Assembly (NCBI GenBank): GCA_002309345.1
Contig: DBWZ01000076.1
Coordinates: 1-22,834, forward strand
DNA length: 22,834 nucleotides
Direction of reading: 5' to 3'
DNA from: Pseudobutyrivibrio sp. UBA1225
Lineage (GTDB): Bacteria > Bacillota > Clostridia > Lachnospirales > Lachnospiraceae
The translations under genes were made by a program, and so were the position numbers. The stretch's first letter is position 1. Each line of letters starts with the position of its first letter. Of the stretch, positions 1-8,463 are shown one piece after another. The notes under the pieces were generated by a model, which saw only the letters and a program-made list of their open reading frames with translations, was not told the DNA's origin and did not search any database.

Positions 1-2
1 GC

Positions 3-456
3 TGCGCGACTCAAGGCGAAAAAGCAGCAATCATCAAAGAACTCCGAGAAGAAGGACACCAATTAAAATACCTTCTTAAAGCTATGCATTTGTCAAAGTC
101 CACATACTACTTTGAAATAAGCAAAACCGATGTTGTCGCAGAGAGAAATGCCGAATTGCTTGATGTAATAGATCGAGACTTTAAAGCGGCCGAACCTTTG
201 CAGAAATGGACTACAGATGTATCGCAGTTTAACTTTTCTTGGAGGAAATGTTATATTTCTCCAATTCTAGACATGAATACAAATGAGATCATTTCTTATG
301 ATCTTTCATTCTGATCAGGGTTGGCAGTACCAGCATGCTTATTATATAAATGAACTAAAGAAGCATGGTATTGTTCAATCTATGTCAAGAAAAGGGAACT
401 GTTACGATAACTGTATAATGGAAACATTCTTTGGAAGGATGAAAAACGAATGGTAA
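3..456 (+). pseudogene. IS3-family transposase (OrfB) remnant with two internal deletions
   Basis: The reading frame is open from the left window edge and continues past the edge. It encodes an IS3-type OrfB N-terminus (LKAMHLSKSTYYF), then jumps from LLDVI directly to DRDFKAAEPLQKWTTDV. The roughly 50-residue YGYRRI-type helix-turn-helix segment that family members carry between these is missing, apparently as an in-frame deletion. The first DDE aspartate region (WTTDVSQF) and second (SPILDMNTNEIISYD) remain. The frame then hits TGA at 312, while frame +1 picks up HSDQGWQYQH at 307 and continues through SMSRKGNCYDN and the METFFGRMK glutamate block to TAA at 454. The usual last ~40 residues (YN..R, P..Y) are absent. 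The copy therefore has two internal deletions, one shifting the frame, and a truncated 3' end, and it cannot make an active transposase. No terminal inverted repeat was identified. Confidence 0.85.
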
Positions 457-458
457 CA

Positions 459-514
459 AAAAACGAGCGTAAACGCAATCGTAAAAATTTACGGCCGCGT
501 TTGCAACCGTTTTT
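459..514. terminator. Bidirectional hairpin between IS3 remnant and capA-like gene
   Basis: The imperfect palindrome pairs AAACGC (471-476) with GCGTTT (497-502), and CGTAAA (480-485) with TTTACG (488-493) around a 2-nt AA turn, with a symmetric 3x3 internal loop between the two stems. An outer AAAAACG/CGTTTTT stem (459-465 with 508-514, allowing for the G465-C508 pair) closes it. A/T runs on both flanks would give U-tracts in either direction. It lies 10 bp past the stop of the minus-strand gene, so its most useful role is ending that transcript. Confidence 0.6.
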
Positions 515-523
515 CGACCGTAT

Positions 524-1825
524 TTATTCCTTCTCCACAACCTTCCCCTCATCATCTATCTCTGCATTTACCGAGATGCTCTCCAGTCTGTCGTAGAGCT
601 TTCGCTGCGCGGTTGGATCTGAGACAAAGACTGTGGTGCAGTCCTTCTGGAGGGCTGGAGTTAGCTGCACTTCCATATGGCTTTCGTCGTTGTTACCGTA
701 GCAGTGCAGAGTCACAAGCATGGTATCCAATGTCTTTTCATTGAACCAGTAGTTGCCAAGACTGTAGACGATTGGGACACCCTTATAGTACTCGAAGCCC
801 TGCAGACAGTGGGTGTGGGCGCCAATAATTACATCCGCGCCTGCGTCGATGTACTCGCGGGCGGTGGAGGTCTGGACTTGCTCAAGCTCGGTCGAATACT
901 CGGTTCCCCAGTGTGGCAAGGCCACCACTATGTCTGCCTTGGCGTCGGCCTCGGCTATTTCGTTGTCAAACAGCTCTGTGTCGTAGCACCTTAAGATGCC
1001 AGGCTCAGTGTCGGTGGCCTGCGGTGTCATCTTGATTTTTTCGGCGCGCGATGCTGCTACAAATGCAACTGTTTTGCCATCAACTTCCATATATACGGGA
1101 GAGCTTGCTTCACTTAAGTTTCGGCCTGCGCCCACGTAAGGGATGTCTGCCGCTTCAAGGGTCGCGAACGTATCAAGCATAGCATCCTTACCGTAGTCAT
1201 AGACATGATTGTTCGCAAGCCCCACTATATCTACGCCCATGGTTTTCAGGTTCTCGACCCGCGACGGGTCGGCTTTAAAGGTGTAGGCCTTGCCTTCCTT
1301 TGGGGTACCGCCATTGCTGTAGGTGAACTCGTTGTTGAGCCACATGATGTCGGCCTGCTGCATCGTCGTCATCAGCTCTGGTGAGATGCAGTCGTTTATC
1401 CCGTTGGGGCAGCTGTTGAGATGCTGAGTGGTTGCCCAGCTCTCATCCAGATTAATATCACCTGCAAAACATAACGTAAAATCGTATTCTCCAGCATCAA
1501 CTTTTGTTTCTGCAACCGGAGCTTTCTTTGTACTTTTTTCAGGAATTGATGAAGCAAATACATTTGTTTTAAGGTATATTCCAAGCGCTATCTGTGCGAT
1601 TAGTATTGCCGGCATACCAACAACAAAATACCAATGCTTTGTCTTGTGGCGAAATGCATACATCCCTGCCCAGGTTCCTATGCTACCGCCCAATAAACTA
1701 AACAAAAACAAGGTCTTTTCTGGAATTCTCCAGCGCTCTTTTTTGGCCTTGCTTTTATCAATAGCCATAACTATAAAGCCAAGTACATTCATCACGATTA
1801 AATATATTGCTGCGTATTTTAACAT
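524..1825 (-). CDS. DUF1294 membrane domain fused to CapA-type metallophosphatase
   Basis: The 433-residue protein has two parts. Residues 1-85 are a DUF1294 domain with two or three membrane helices (IYLIVMNVLGFIVMAIDKSK, then RWRIPEKTLFLFSLLGGS and WYFVVGMPAILIAQ). After a ~25-residue low-complexity linker, residues 114-400 form a PGA_cap/CapA metallophosphatase-like domain. It shows GDIN (D123), NNEF (E166), the NNH signature (N206, H207), PHWGTEY (H305) and GAHTH (H337, H339), the usual metal and active-site residues. CapA-family proteins act in poly-gamma-glutamate export or as surface phosphatases; the substrate here is unknown. The DUF1294 helices presumably anchor the enzyme so that it faces outward. 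A GGGAG ribosome site lies 7 nt before the ATG. The CapA part (524 to ~1450) is clearly more GC-rich than the N-terminal part, which suggests a mosaic gene. No capB/capC neighbours are present. Confidence 0.85.
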   Translation of the reverse strand: MLKYAAIYLIVMNVLGFIVMAIDKSKAKKERWRIPEKTLFLFSLLGGSIGTWAGMYAFRHKTKHWYFVVGMPAILIAQIALGIYLKTNVFASSIPEKSTKKAPVAETKVDAGEYDFTLCFAGDINLDESWATTQHLNSCPNGINDCISPELMTTMQQADIMWLNNEFTYSNGGTPKEGKAYTFKADPSRVENLKTMGVDIVGLANNHVYDYGKDAMLDTFATLEAADIPYVGAGRNLSEASSPVYMEVDGKTVAFVAASRAEKIKMTPQATDTEPGILRCYDTELFDNEIAEADAKADIVVALPHWGTEYSTELEQVQTSTAREYIDAGADVIIGAHTHCLQGFEYYKGVPIVYSLGNYWFNEKTLDTMLVTLHCYGNNDESHMEVQLTPALQKDCTTVFVSDPTAQRKLYDRLESISVNAEIDDEGKVVEKE

Positions 1826-1867
1826 CTAATTGCTCCCTGTTTTCTAATGGTTTAATTGTTACAAAAT

Positions 1868-1896
1868 TTGACAAAAAATTTTTATTAGTACAAAAT
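1868..1896 (+). promoter_or_regulatory. Promoter for DUF4153 gene
   Basis: A perfect -35 TTGACA (1868-1873) is followed by a 17-bp AT-rich spacer and a 4/6 -10 CAAAAT (1891-1896). Transcription would start about 40 bp before the GGAGA ribosome site (1931-1935) of the gene at 1943. The same spacer must also hold the divergent promoter of the DUF1294-CapA gene, for which I see no convincing match. Confidence 0.6.
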
Positions 1897-1942
1897 AATA
1901 GGCATTATTCGGAACTGTTAACACACAAATGGAGAATAACTT

Positions 1943-3784
1943 ATGATATTCATAAATAAAATCAAAAAGTTTTTTGTGGATGCAGTAAAAGAGCATCCTG
2001 TTTCTATTATCAGTTTTTTTATTTCGTCAGTTTTATATTCTATCACATTAGACAACTATAACGAATTAGTCATCTTTGAGCGATTACTATTAGTCTCAAA
2101 AATATTAATGGGCTTCGCTTTTGGTGCTTTGCTCTGCGAGGCTATTCATTCTTATCGAAAGAAGAATGACAATTACTCTTGGAAGCATGTTCCAAATATT
2201 ATAAGCAATGTGGCAATTGTTTTAGTTGCTGCTATTTGTCCTATACCTTCTTGGTTGATGGAATATAGCTCGCCCTTTAATAAGCAGTTTGGAAGATTAG
2301 ACTACCTATATTCTGATTTGTTTGACTATATTAACTATTTCATTTTTGCGACCCTTATACTGCTAGCAATCTTTTTCTTCTATAAAAAATCTGAAGAAAC
2401 CTTTGAAGTGTATGCAACTAAGGCTTTTTGCGGCCTTATGAAGGCAGCCTTGGTATACGGAGTTGTAACTATTGGAATTCTTTCTGTTTATTGGGCTTGC
2501 GACACTCTACTTGTGCACTCAGACGACTATGAGATGTCCCTTAGAATTGCCGCTTTCCTATATGGTTTAGTTGCATTTCCATGCACTATCGCTGGTCTAA
2601 CAAAGACAGAAGGTGGAATTTCTAAATTCGCAAAGACGCTTTTTACTTATGTACTTCCTATCATTGTTGCCATTTCATTTTTGATTATTTACATTTACAT
2701 TTTCAAAATAATCTTTACTTGGACCTTCCCAAGGAACGAAGTATTCAGCATCATTAGCTGGGTATTTTGCGCTGGTTTTGCTGTATGGACTTTGGCTCAA
2801 GGATGTTTTGATGAGCATTTTGAAAAGCCTCTCAAAATCATGCCATTTACATTTATTCCATTTATCATCCTTCAGATAGTGTGCCTTGTAATTCGTATTT
2901 CCAATTATGGTTTCACCGTTACTCGATACTATGGACTTGCATTGATTGTTTTTGAAATCGCATATTTTGTTTTTTACACAATCAAATTCTGCAAGGATAG
3001 GGATGTTACTTCTGGAATTATCTTTGTTGCAATCGGCTTGCTTTTCATCACTCTGCTGGCACCAGGAATCAATGCTCATAGTTCTGTAACTTTATCTCAC
3101 TCTCCTACAATCGAGCATTTCTTGAAGCTTGGCGACAAAGCTACAAAAACTGATAAAGAGCTAGCTCGTAATGCGTACCTAGCAATTGATTATGAAGGCG
3201 GAATAAGTGGATATAACTATCTAAAAAAGAATCTTAAACCCGAAGATCTCAAACGCCTGGCTCTTACAGACGATTATGACTATTACGAAGACGGCGTATT
3301 GTATGATGTATATGACGATGAAGACGTTGAAGACGAAGATGTTTTGTATGGTGAGAATTCTACACAATTCGATATTTTTGTCTCCTCGAAGGTTATTGGT
3401 ACTATAGATATTTCTGGACTTAATAAAATATATATACCAGATATTGGTTCTGAAGATGATATTAATGTTTTCCCGGCAGAAGATGAACGGCCAAACATTG
3501 AAGCTATTCCTATCTGCATCCATGACGAGGAATTAGGAACCATAAATCTAAAGGATCCAATTGAGAAGCTTATTGAGCTAGAAAAGAACAGAAATGCTTC
3601 TGAATCTTATGAATATGATGAAGAAATTGAAGATGAAAAATCAGAGCTATTTTCTGAGCCGTTTGAGCTTTCAGACGGCGGAAAGGTCTTTATATCTTAT
3701 GTAAATATTACGGGCGAATTCAGTGATGATGCACCCGGTTATAAAATTGATATAGTAGAAATCAATGGTTTTGTAGTCAAATAA
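1943..3784 (+). CDS. DUF4153 polytopic membrane protein with acidic C-terminal domain
   Basis: The 613-residue protein has about eleven hydrophobic segments spread over residues 20-375, then a hydrophilic, very acidic tail (about 385-613). The core matches DUF4153: a 'VLPIIVAISFLIIYIYIFK' block near residues 236-255, followed by FPRNEV and later the characteristic RISNYGFTVTRYYGL stretch (318-332). The tail contains a D/E/Y-rich run around residues 440-470 and EYDEEIEDEKSE near 565. DUF4153 proteins have no established biochemical role, so none is assigned. The ATG follows GGAGA by 7 nt. The gene converges on the polyamine operon with only 2 bp between the two stop codons and no hairpin between them. 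Confidence 0.8.
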   Translation: MIFINKIKKFFVDAVKEHPVSIISFFISSVLYSITLDNYNELVIFERLLLVSKILMGFAFGALLCEAIHSYRKKNDNYSWKHVPNIISNVAIVLVAAICPIPSWLMEYSSPFNKQFGRLDYLYSDLFDYINYFIFATLILLAIFFFYKKSEETFEVYATKAFCGLMKAALVYGVVTIGILSVYWACDTLLVHSDDYEMSLRIAAFLYGLVAFPCTIAGLTKTEGGISKFAKTLFTYVLPIIVAISFLIIYIYIFKIIFTWTFPRNEVFSIISWVFCAGFAVWTLAQGCFDEHFEKPLKIMPFTFIPFIILQIVCLVIRISNYGFTVTRYYGLALIVFEIAYFVFYTIKFCKDRDVTSGIIFVAIGLLFITLLAPGINAHSSVTLSHSPTIEHFLKLGDKATKTDKELARNAYLAIDYEGGISGYNYLKKNLKPEDLKRLALTDDYDYYEDGVLYDVYDDEDVEDEDVLYGENSTQFDIFVSSKVIGTIDISGLNKIYIPDIGSEDDINVFPAEDERPNIEAIPICIHDEELGTINLKDPIEKLIELEKNRNASESYEYDEEIEDEKSELFSEPFELSDGGKVFISYVNITGEFSDDAPGYKIDIVEINGFVVK

Positions 3785-3786
3785 CT

Positions 3787-4662
3787 TTATTCAACAATTG
3801 TGCCATAGCAATCTGGGCGTCTATCCCTAAACAGACCCCAGCTAAGGCGATTGTTTGATATTTCATCTAAATCATAAGTATGAACTAATACTTCTTCTTT
3901 ATCGCGGGAGGCTTGTTTTACAAGTTCTCCCGTTTCATCTGTCATAAATGAGCTTCCATAGAAGTCTAGACTAGATTCCTGACCCCCATTTTCCTTGCAA
4001 GGCTCTACCTTTTCAAGACCGATTCGGTTGGCGGCAACTACAGGCATCAGGTTGCAACCTGCATGACCCTGCATACATCTACGCCAGTGAGGCATACTGT
4101 CACACTGAATGATAGGCTCGCTGCCTATGGCTGTTGGGTAAAAAAGTATCTCGGCCCCCTGTATCGCCATCGCTCTTGCTGTTTCAGGAAACCACTGGTC
4201 CCAGCAGATGCCAACTCCTATCTTGCCGTATTTTGTCTCCCACACCTTAAAGCCTGTGTTCCCAGGTGTGAAATAGAATTTCTCCTGATAGAAATGGTCG
4301 TCCGGAATATGAGTTTTTCTATAGACCCCAAGGACTGTGCCATCGGCGTCGATTACAGCGACCGAGTTGTATAAGACATTCCCATCTTTCTCGTAAAAGC
4401 TCACAGGAATAACCACAGAAAGCTCCTTGCAAATCTTCTTAAAGTGACAAACAGCTGCATTCTCATCAACAGATTGAGCGAAATCATAGTATTCATATCT
4501 GCGTTCTTGGCAGAAGTACTGTCGCTCAAAAAGCTCTGGCAACAGGACTATATTTGCTCCATCTGCGGCTGCGGCTCTAACAAACTGCTCTGCCTTTGAA
4601 ATATTTTCTTTGACATTGTTTGTGCATTGCATCTGAACTGCTGCAACTGTAATCTCTCTCAT
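3787..4662 (-). CDS. aguB: N-carbamoylputrescine amidase
   Basis: This 291-residue nitrilase-superfamily enzyme hydrolyses N-carbamoylputrescine to putrescine, CO2 and ammonia. The Glu-Lys-Cys triad is complete: E43 in LLPELFE, K116 in YRKTHIPDD and C153 in GICWDQWFPE. The length matches the family (~290), and the FERQYFCQ and FYPTAIGSEP segments are typical of the AguB branch rather than of other nitrilases. It is the last gene of the six-gene polyamine operon and starts 10 bp after aguA stops, with an AGGAGA ribosome site in that gap. It supplies putrescine to the carboxyspermidine route encoded upstream. No terminator follows; the next gene converges 2 bp away. Confidence 0.95.
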   Translation of the reverse strand: MREITVAAVQMQCTNNVKENISKAEQFVRAAAADGANIVLLPELFERQYFCQERRYEYYDFAQSVDENAAVCHFKKICKELSVVIPVSFYEKDGNVLYNSVAVIDADGTVLGVYRKTHIPDDHFYQEKFYFTPGNTGFKVWETKYGKIGVGICWDQWFPETARAMAIQGAEILFYPTAIGSEPIIQCDSMPHWRRCMQGHAGCNLMPVVAANRIGLEKVEPCKENGGQESSLDFYGSSFMTDETGELVKQASRDKEEVLVHTYDLDEISNNRLSWGLFRDRRPDCYGTIVE

Positions 4663-4672
4663 TTGTTCTCCT

Positions 4673-5785
4673 TTATTGTTGGAAATCCTTATCTGAACTA
4701 CCCGCTGGTATCTGCTGTGTTATACAGTGGATGTTTCCTCCGCCAACTATGATGGGCCTTGCATAGATAGGATAAAGCTTCCTATTTGGAAACAGTTTGC
4801 CAAGTATTTTCACTGCTATTTTGTCGTTATCATCTCCAAACTGCGGAACGATTACTCCCCCGTTTGAGATGTAAAAGTTTACGTAGCTAGCTGCCAATCG
4901 TTCCCCCAGCTCCCTGACATCTTCGCCCTCTTCAAACACATAACCCTCTAAATCATCTGCGGTTACGCATATAGGCTGCTTTGGGATAGGAAGCTTGTGA
5001 ACTCTAAATGGCCTTCCTTTGGCATCTACCTCGTGGGATAACAGCTCTAAGCACGCTTTGCTCATGTTGTACTGCGGGTCACTTTCATCATCTGTCCAAG
5101 CTAAAACAACCGTTGCTGATGCTGTGAAGGCACAGATGTTATCCACATGCTCGTTGGTTTCATCGTTGTATATTCCACAGGGAAGCCAGATTATCTTTTC
5201 GGCCCCTAAGTATTCTTTTAATTTATCTTCGATTTGCGCTTTGGAAAGCTTGGGATTTCGCCCTTTGCTTAATAGACAGGTCTCTGTCACCATAACCGTT
5301 CCGCCGCCATCGCTATGGATGCTTCCACCCTCTAGCACAAATGGATGAGCGTCGTAGCGCTTTATTCCCAAGGCATCACAGATCTTTGACGCTGCTGCGT
5401 CATCTTTTTCCCAGTGTGCATAAAGACCGTCATAATCTCCGCCCCATGCGTTAAATTTCCAGTCGATTCCACGGATTTGATTTCCGTTAACGACGCAGGT
5501 CGGACCGACGTCCCGCGCCCAAGCATCGTCTGTTTCTATCTCAAGAGGATGAACTGCCGAGACATCCTTAAAAGCCAGCTGCATTTCTGCTATGTGCTCC
5601 TTGTCTGCTAACATCCAAACCTCTTCGCTTTCTGCGATGGCTTTGGCTATTTCAGTAAAGGCTCTTTTAGCCTCTTTTGCACCATTAGGCCAAGAGCCCG
5701 GTCGCACAGGCCATATCATCACACATCCACGTTGCTTGTCGTATTCAGCTGGCATATGAAAATTGTCTGCTTTTGGTGTATTCAT
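4673..5785 (-). CDS. aguA: Agmatine deiminase
   Basis: The 370-residue protein converts agmatine to N-carbamoylputrescine and ammonia in the cytoplasm. All guanidine-group-modifying enzyme residues are visible: D92 in WARDVGP, E152 in LEGGSIHSDGGG, H213 and D215 in NEHVDN, and the nucleophile C354 in GGGNIHC near the C-terminus. Spacing and length fit the bacterial agmatine deiminase family. It begins 9 bp after nspC ends, and its GAGGGG ribosome site lies in that 9-bp gap, so the two genes are probably co-transcribed and translationally linked. It sits between the agmatine-producing SpeA and the carbamoylputrescine-consuming AguB in one operon. Confidence 0.96.
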   Translation of the reverse strand: MNTPKADNFHMPAEYDKQRGCVMIWPVRPGSWPNGAKEAKRAFTEIAKAIAESEEVWMLADKEHIAEMQLAFKDVSAVHPLEIETDDAWARDVGPTCVVNGNQIRGIDWKFNAWGGDYDGLYAHWEKDDAAASKICDALGIKRYDAHPFVLEGGSIHSDGGGTVMVTETCLLSKGRNPKLSKAQIEDKLKEYLGAEKIIWLPCGIYNDETNEHVDNICAFTASATVVLAWTDDESDPQYNMSKACLELLSHEVDAKGRPFRVHKLPIPKQPICVTADDLEGYVFEEGEDVRELGERLAASYVNFYISNGGVIVPQFGDDNDKIAVKILGKLFPNRKLYPIYARPIIVGGGNIHCITQQIPAGSSDKDFQQ

Positions 5786-5794
5786 ATCCCCTCA

Positions 5795-6940
5795 CTAAGA
5801 TAGACGGTTCTTGAAATCGTCGTATCCAAACTTCTTTATCAACTGATAGCTACCATCCTGCTTTAGCAGATAGATGCTAGGAAGAGGTATGCCGTTGAAG
5901 GTGTTGTTTTTAACCATTGAATAGATTGCCATGTCCTCGAATATCAGGCGGTCGCCTATTTTAATCTCTCTATCAAAAGAATAATCTCCGATGATGTCCC
6001 CTGCAAGACAGGTGTAGGAGCTAAGTCTGTACTCAAAGGGCTTCTCGCCCCACTTGCCTGAGTCTCTAAGAGGTGGCCGATACGGCATCTCTAGCACATC
6101 TGGCATGTGACACGCAGCGGAGCCGTCCAAGATTAGTGTCTTGATATCGTTGTCCACTATGTCTAGAACCTCAGTTACAAAATAGCCCGCATTTAAGGCG
6201 ATTGCCTCCCCAGGCTCCAAGTAAACATCAAGCTTGTAGGTATCTTTCACGTGTTTTATTAGTTTTATTAGCAGGTTTACATCGTAATCGTCACGACTTA
6301 TATGATGTCCGCCACCCATATTAATCCAGCTAAATTTGTCGAAATAGTGTCCGAATTTTGCAATTACGACATTAAGTGTTGTCTCTAAGTCGTCCGCGTT
6401 CTGCTCACAGAGGGTGTGGAAATGTATTCCATCTACTCCATCTAGAATAGTCGTATCCTCACGGATTCCCTTTTCCAAATTTGCAAGTGTTATCCCAAGT
6501 CGTGAGCCAGAAGCACAAGGATCGTAGATGGCATGCCCTTCTTGGGTGGAGCATTCAGGATTAACTCTGATTCCTATGCTTACACCGGCCTTTAAACACT
6601 GCTTTTTATATTTCTTAAGTTGCCCAAGAGAATTGAAAATGATGTGGTCGCAAATCTGCGTTAGCTCATCCATATCCCCTTGCTTGTAGGCAGGGGCAAA
6701 TACGTGGTTTTCCTTTCCCATCTCTTCCTTGCCAAGACGAGCCTCGTATAGGCCACTAGCTGTGGTCCCAGCGAGATATTTGCCTATCAGCGGATAGACG
6801 CAGAAATTGGAAAAGGCCTTCTGGGCAAGCAAAATCTTACATCCCGCCTCGCGCTGAACCGTATCTATAATCTCAAGATTGCTTATTAACTTAGCTTCAT
6901 CTATCACATAAGATGGTGTATCTACCTGAGACAGTAACAT
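5795..6940 (-). CDS. nspC: Carboxynorspermidine/carboxyspermidine decarboxylase
   Basis: The 381-residue fold-type III PLP decarboxylase (alanine racemase-like barrel) removes the carboxyl group from carboxyspermidine or carboxynorspermidine. Visible features are the PLP lysine K41 in LLAQKAFS, HFHTLCEQ (172-180), the phosphate-binding MGGGHH loop (208-213), LEPGEA (241-246) and the catalytic cysteine C311 in CLAGDI. The length is typical of NspC and shorter than diaminopimelate decarboxylase, and the LDGSAACHMPDVLEMPYRP segment is characteristic. A GGAGAG ribosome site lies 8 nt before the ATG. A 204-bp spacer full of hairpins separates it from the dehydrogenase gene before it. In this operon the natural substrate is probably carboxyspermidine made from putrescine. 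Confidence 0.94.
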   Translation of the reverse strand: MLLSQVDTPSYVIDEAKLISNLEIIDTVQREAGCKILLAQKAFSNFCVYPLIGKYLAGTTASGLYEARLGKEEMGKENHVFAPAYKQGDMDELTQICDHIIFNSLGQLKKYKKQCLKAGVSIGIRVNPECSTQEGHAIYDPCASGSRLGITLANLEKGIREDTTILDGVDGIHFHTLCEQNADDLETTLNVVIAKFGHYFDKFSWINMGGGHHISRDDYDVNLLIKLIKHVKDTYKLDVYLEPGEAIALNAGYFVTEVLDIVDNDIKTLILDGSAACHMPDVLEMPYRPPLRDSGKWGEKPFEYRLSSYTCLAGDIIGDYSFDREIKIGDRLIFEDMAIYSMVKNNTFNGIPLPSIYLLKQDGSYQLIKKFGYDDFKNRLS

Positions 6941-6965
6941 TTCTACTCTCCTGCAAAAATCTATA

Positions 6966-7083
6966 GATTCCTGTTTTTCATCAGAAAAACGGGAATCGTA
7001 CTAGACCTACTTTTTCATGAAATGGAAAAGTAGTCTGGCAAAGCCAGATTTCTGCTGGCAATTCCTTGTTCTGCCAGCAGAAA
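6966..7083 (-). other. Run of adjacent hairpins in the polyamine operon
   Basis: Four hairpins sit almost end to end in the 204-bp dehydrogenase-nspC spacer. Hairpin 1 (6966-6979 with 6984-6997) has 14 pairs and a 4-nt loop. Hairpin 2 (7007-7018 with 7022-7033) has 12 pairs and a GAA loop, extendable by 7003-7005 with 7034-7036. Hairpin 3 is TCTGGC-AAA-GCCAGA (7034-7048). Hairpin 4 (7049-7060 with 7072-7083) has 12 perfect pairs. Hairpins 3 and 4 share CTGGC/GCCAG cores, so alternative pairings (for example 7043-7047 with 7055-7059) are possible, and the extended hairpin 2 excludes hairpin 3. In the transcript the element ends about 25 nt before the nspC start codon. It could be an mRNA processing or attenuation element, or an inserted repeat; the sequence alone does not decide. 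Confidence 0.7.
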
Positions 7084-7144
7084 GTCACGTCTTTCTATCA
7101 ATGCTAATATCCTTTTGTTGAAAACTATTTGTTCAATTTGCTTA

Positions 7145-8404
7145 TTAATCTACAAGCACAGGGTTTTCAACTACCTTCCATGGTAATCCCCACTTGTTGA
7201 GGGCTTCCATGTATGGGTCTGGGTCGAATTCATCTGTTGTAAATACTCCAGGCTTCTTCCACTGACCTGTCACAACCATCATTGAACCTATCATAGCTGG
7301 CACACCTGTTGTATATGAAATAGCCTGTGAACCAACCTCTTTGTAGCACTCCTGGTGGTCGCACACGTTGTAGATGTAGATTGATCGCTCTTTGCCGTCC
7401 TTGATTCCTGTGAAGATACAGCCGATATTAGTCTTTCCAACTGTTCTTGGACCAAGTGATGCAGGATCTGGCAGCAGAGCTTTTAAAAACTGGATAGGCA
7501 CTATCTCCTGCCCGTTAAAATTGATTGGTGTTGTGCTAAGCATTCCAACATTTTCAAGGCAATTCATATGTGTCAAATAGCTCTGTCCAAAGGTCATAAA
7601 GAAGCGGATTCTCTTTACCTCTGGCATGTTTCGTCCAAGAGCCTCTATCTCCTCGTGGTGGAGAAGATACATATCCTTCCTTCCAACCCCATCAAAATCG
7701 TATTCACGTTTTATGCTCATTGCAGGTATCTCCACCCACTTACCATTTTCCATGTAAGAGCCTGGGGCTGATACCTCTCTAAGGTTAATCTCTGGGTTAA
7801 AGTTTGTTGCAAAAGGATAGCCGTGGTCGCCACCGTTGCAGTCTAAGATATCGATTGTATGAATCTCATCGAAGTAGTGCTTCTTGGCATATGCAGCAAA
7901 GACAGAGGTTACACCTGGGTCAAAGCCTGTTCCAAGAAGGGCTGTGAGACCTGCTTCTTTAAACTTGTTCTCGTAGGCCCACTGCCAGCTGTAGTCAAAG
8001 TATGCTGAAAAACCAAGCTCCTTGCAGCGCTTTTCATAAATCGCGCGCCATTTAGGGTCGTCTGTATCCTCTGGTTCGTAGTTTGCTGTGTCGATATAGT
8101 CTACTCCCGCAGCAAGACAGGCATCCATGATTGTTAAATCCTGATAAGGAAGGGCTACGTTTAAAACTGCATCAGGAGCGTAATCCTTGATAAGCTTTGT
8201 TAGAGCCTCCACGTCATCTGCGTCGATTTTGGCCGTCTTTATTGCAGTCTTTGTCTTGCCTTGAAGCTTTTCCTTCATTGCATCGCACTTTGAAACTGTT
8301 CGGCTCGCTATCATGATTTCGTCGAAAACCTCGCTGTTTTGACAGCATTTTGAGATTGCTACCTGCGCTACTCCGCCGCATCCGATTATAAGTAATTTTG
8401 CCAT
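7145..8404 (-). CDS. Carboxynorspermidine/carboxyspermidine dehydrogenase (saccharopine dehydrogenase family)
   Basis: This 419-residue protein of the saccharopine dehydrogenase-like family has an N-terminal Rossmann fold (LLIIGCGGVAQVAI, residues 4-17) followed by DTANYEPED, the TGFDPGVTSVFAA segment and HEEIEALGRN. In known systems the enzyme reductively condenses a diamine with L-aspartate semialdehyde using NADPH, giving carboxyspermidine from putrescine or carboxynorspermidine from diaminopropane. Its partner NspC is the next gene, which separates it from lysine-pathway saccharopine dehydrogenases. The AAGGGGA ribosome site fits the chosen ATG. It lies 59 bp after speE in the same operon. 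Given AguA and AguB downstream, putrescine is the expected substrate; use of agmatine directly is an alternative that cannot be excluded. Confidence 0.93.
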   Translation of the reverse strand: MAKLLIIGCGGVAQVAISKCCQNSEVFDEIMIASRTVSKCDAMKEKLQGKTKTAIKTAKIDADDVEALTKLIKDYAPDAVLNVALPYQDLTIMDACLAAGVDYIDTANYEPEDTDDPKWRAIYEKRCKELGFSAYFDYSWQWAYENKFKEAGLTALLGTGFDPGVTSVFAAYAKKHYFDEIHTIDILDCNGGDHGYPFATNFNPEINLREVSAPGSYMENGKWVEIPAMSIKREYDFDGVGRKDMYLLHHEEIEALGRNMPEVKRIRFFMTFGQSYLTHMNCLENVGMLSTTPINFNGQEIVPIQFLKALLPDPASLGPRTVGKTNIGCIFTGIKDGKERSIYIYNVCDHQECYKEVGSQAISYTTGVPAMIGSMMVVTGQWKKPGVFTTDEFDPDPYMEALNKWGLPWKVVENPVLVD

Positions 8405-8463
8405 TTTAATCCCCTTTTAAAAACTATTGTAGTATATTTTGATTTGTATGCTCAGGGTAAAAC

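Noticed and set aside
677..994. Plus-strand open frame opposite the CapA domain, and similar antisense frames opposite speA, nspC, aguA and others
   Set aside because: They lie entirely within well-supported genes on the other strand, lack ribosome sites and show low-complexity or unfamiliar translations; they are shadows of GC-biased codons.
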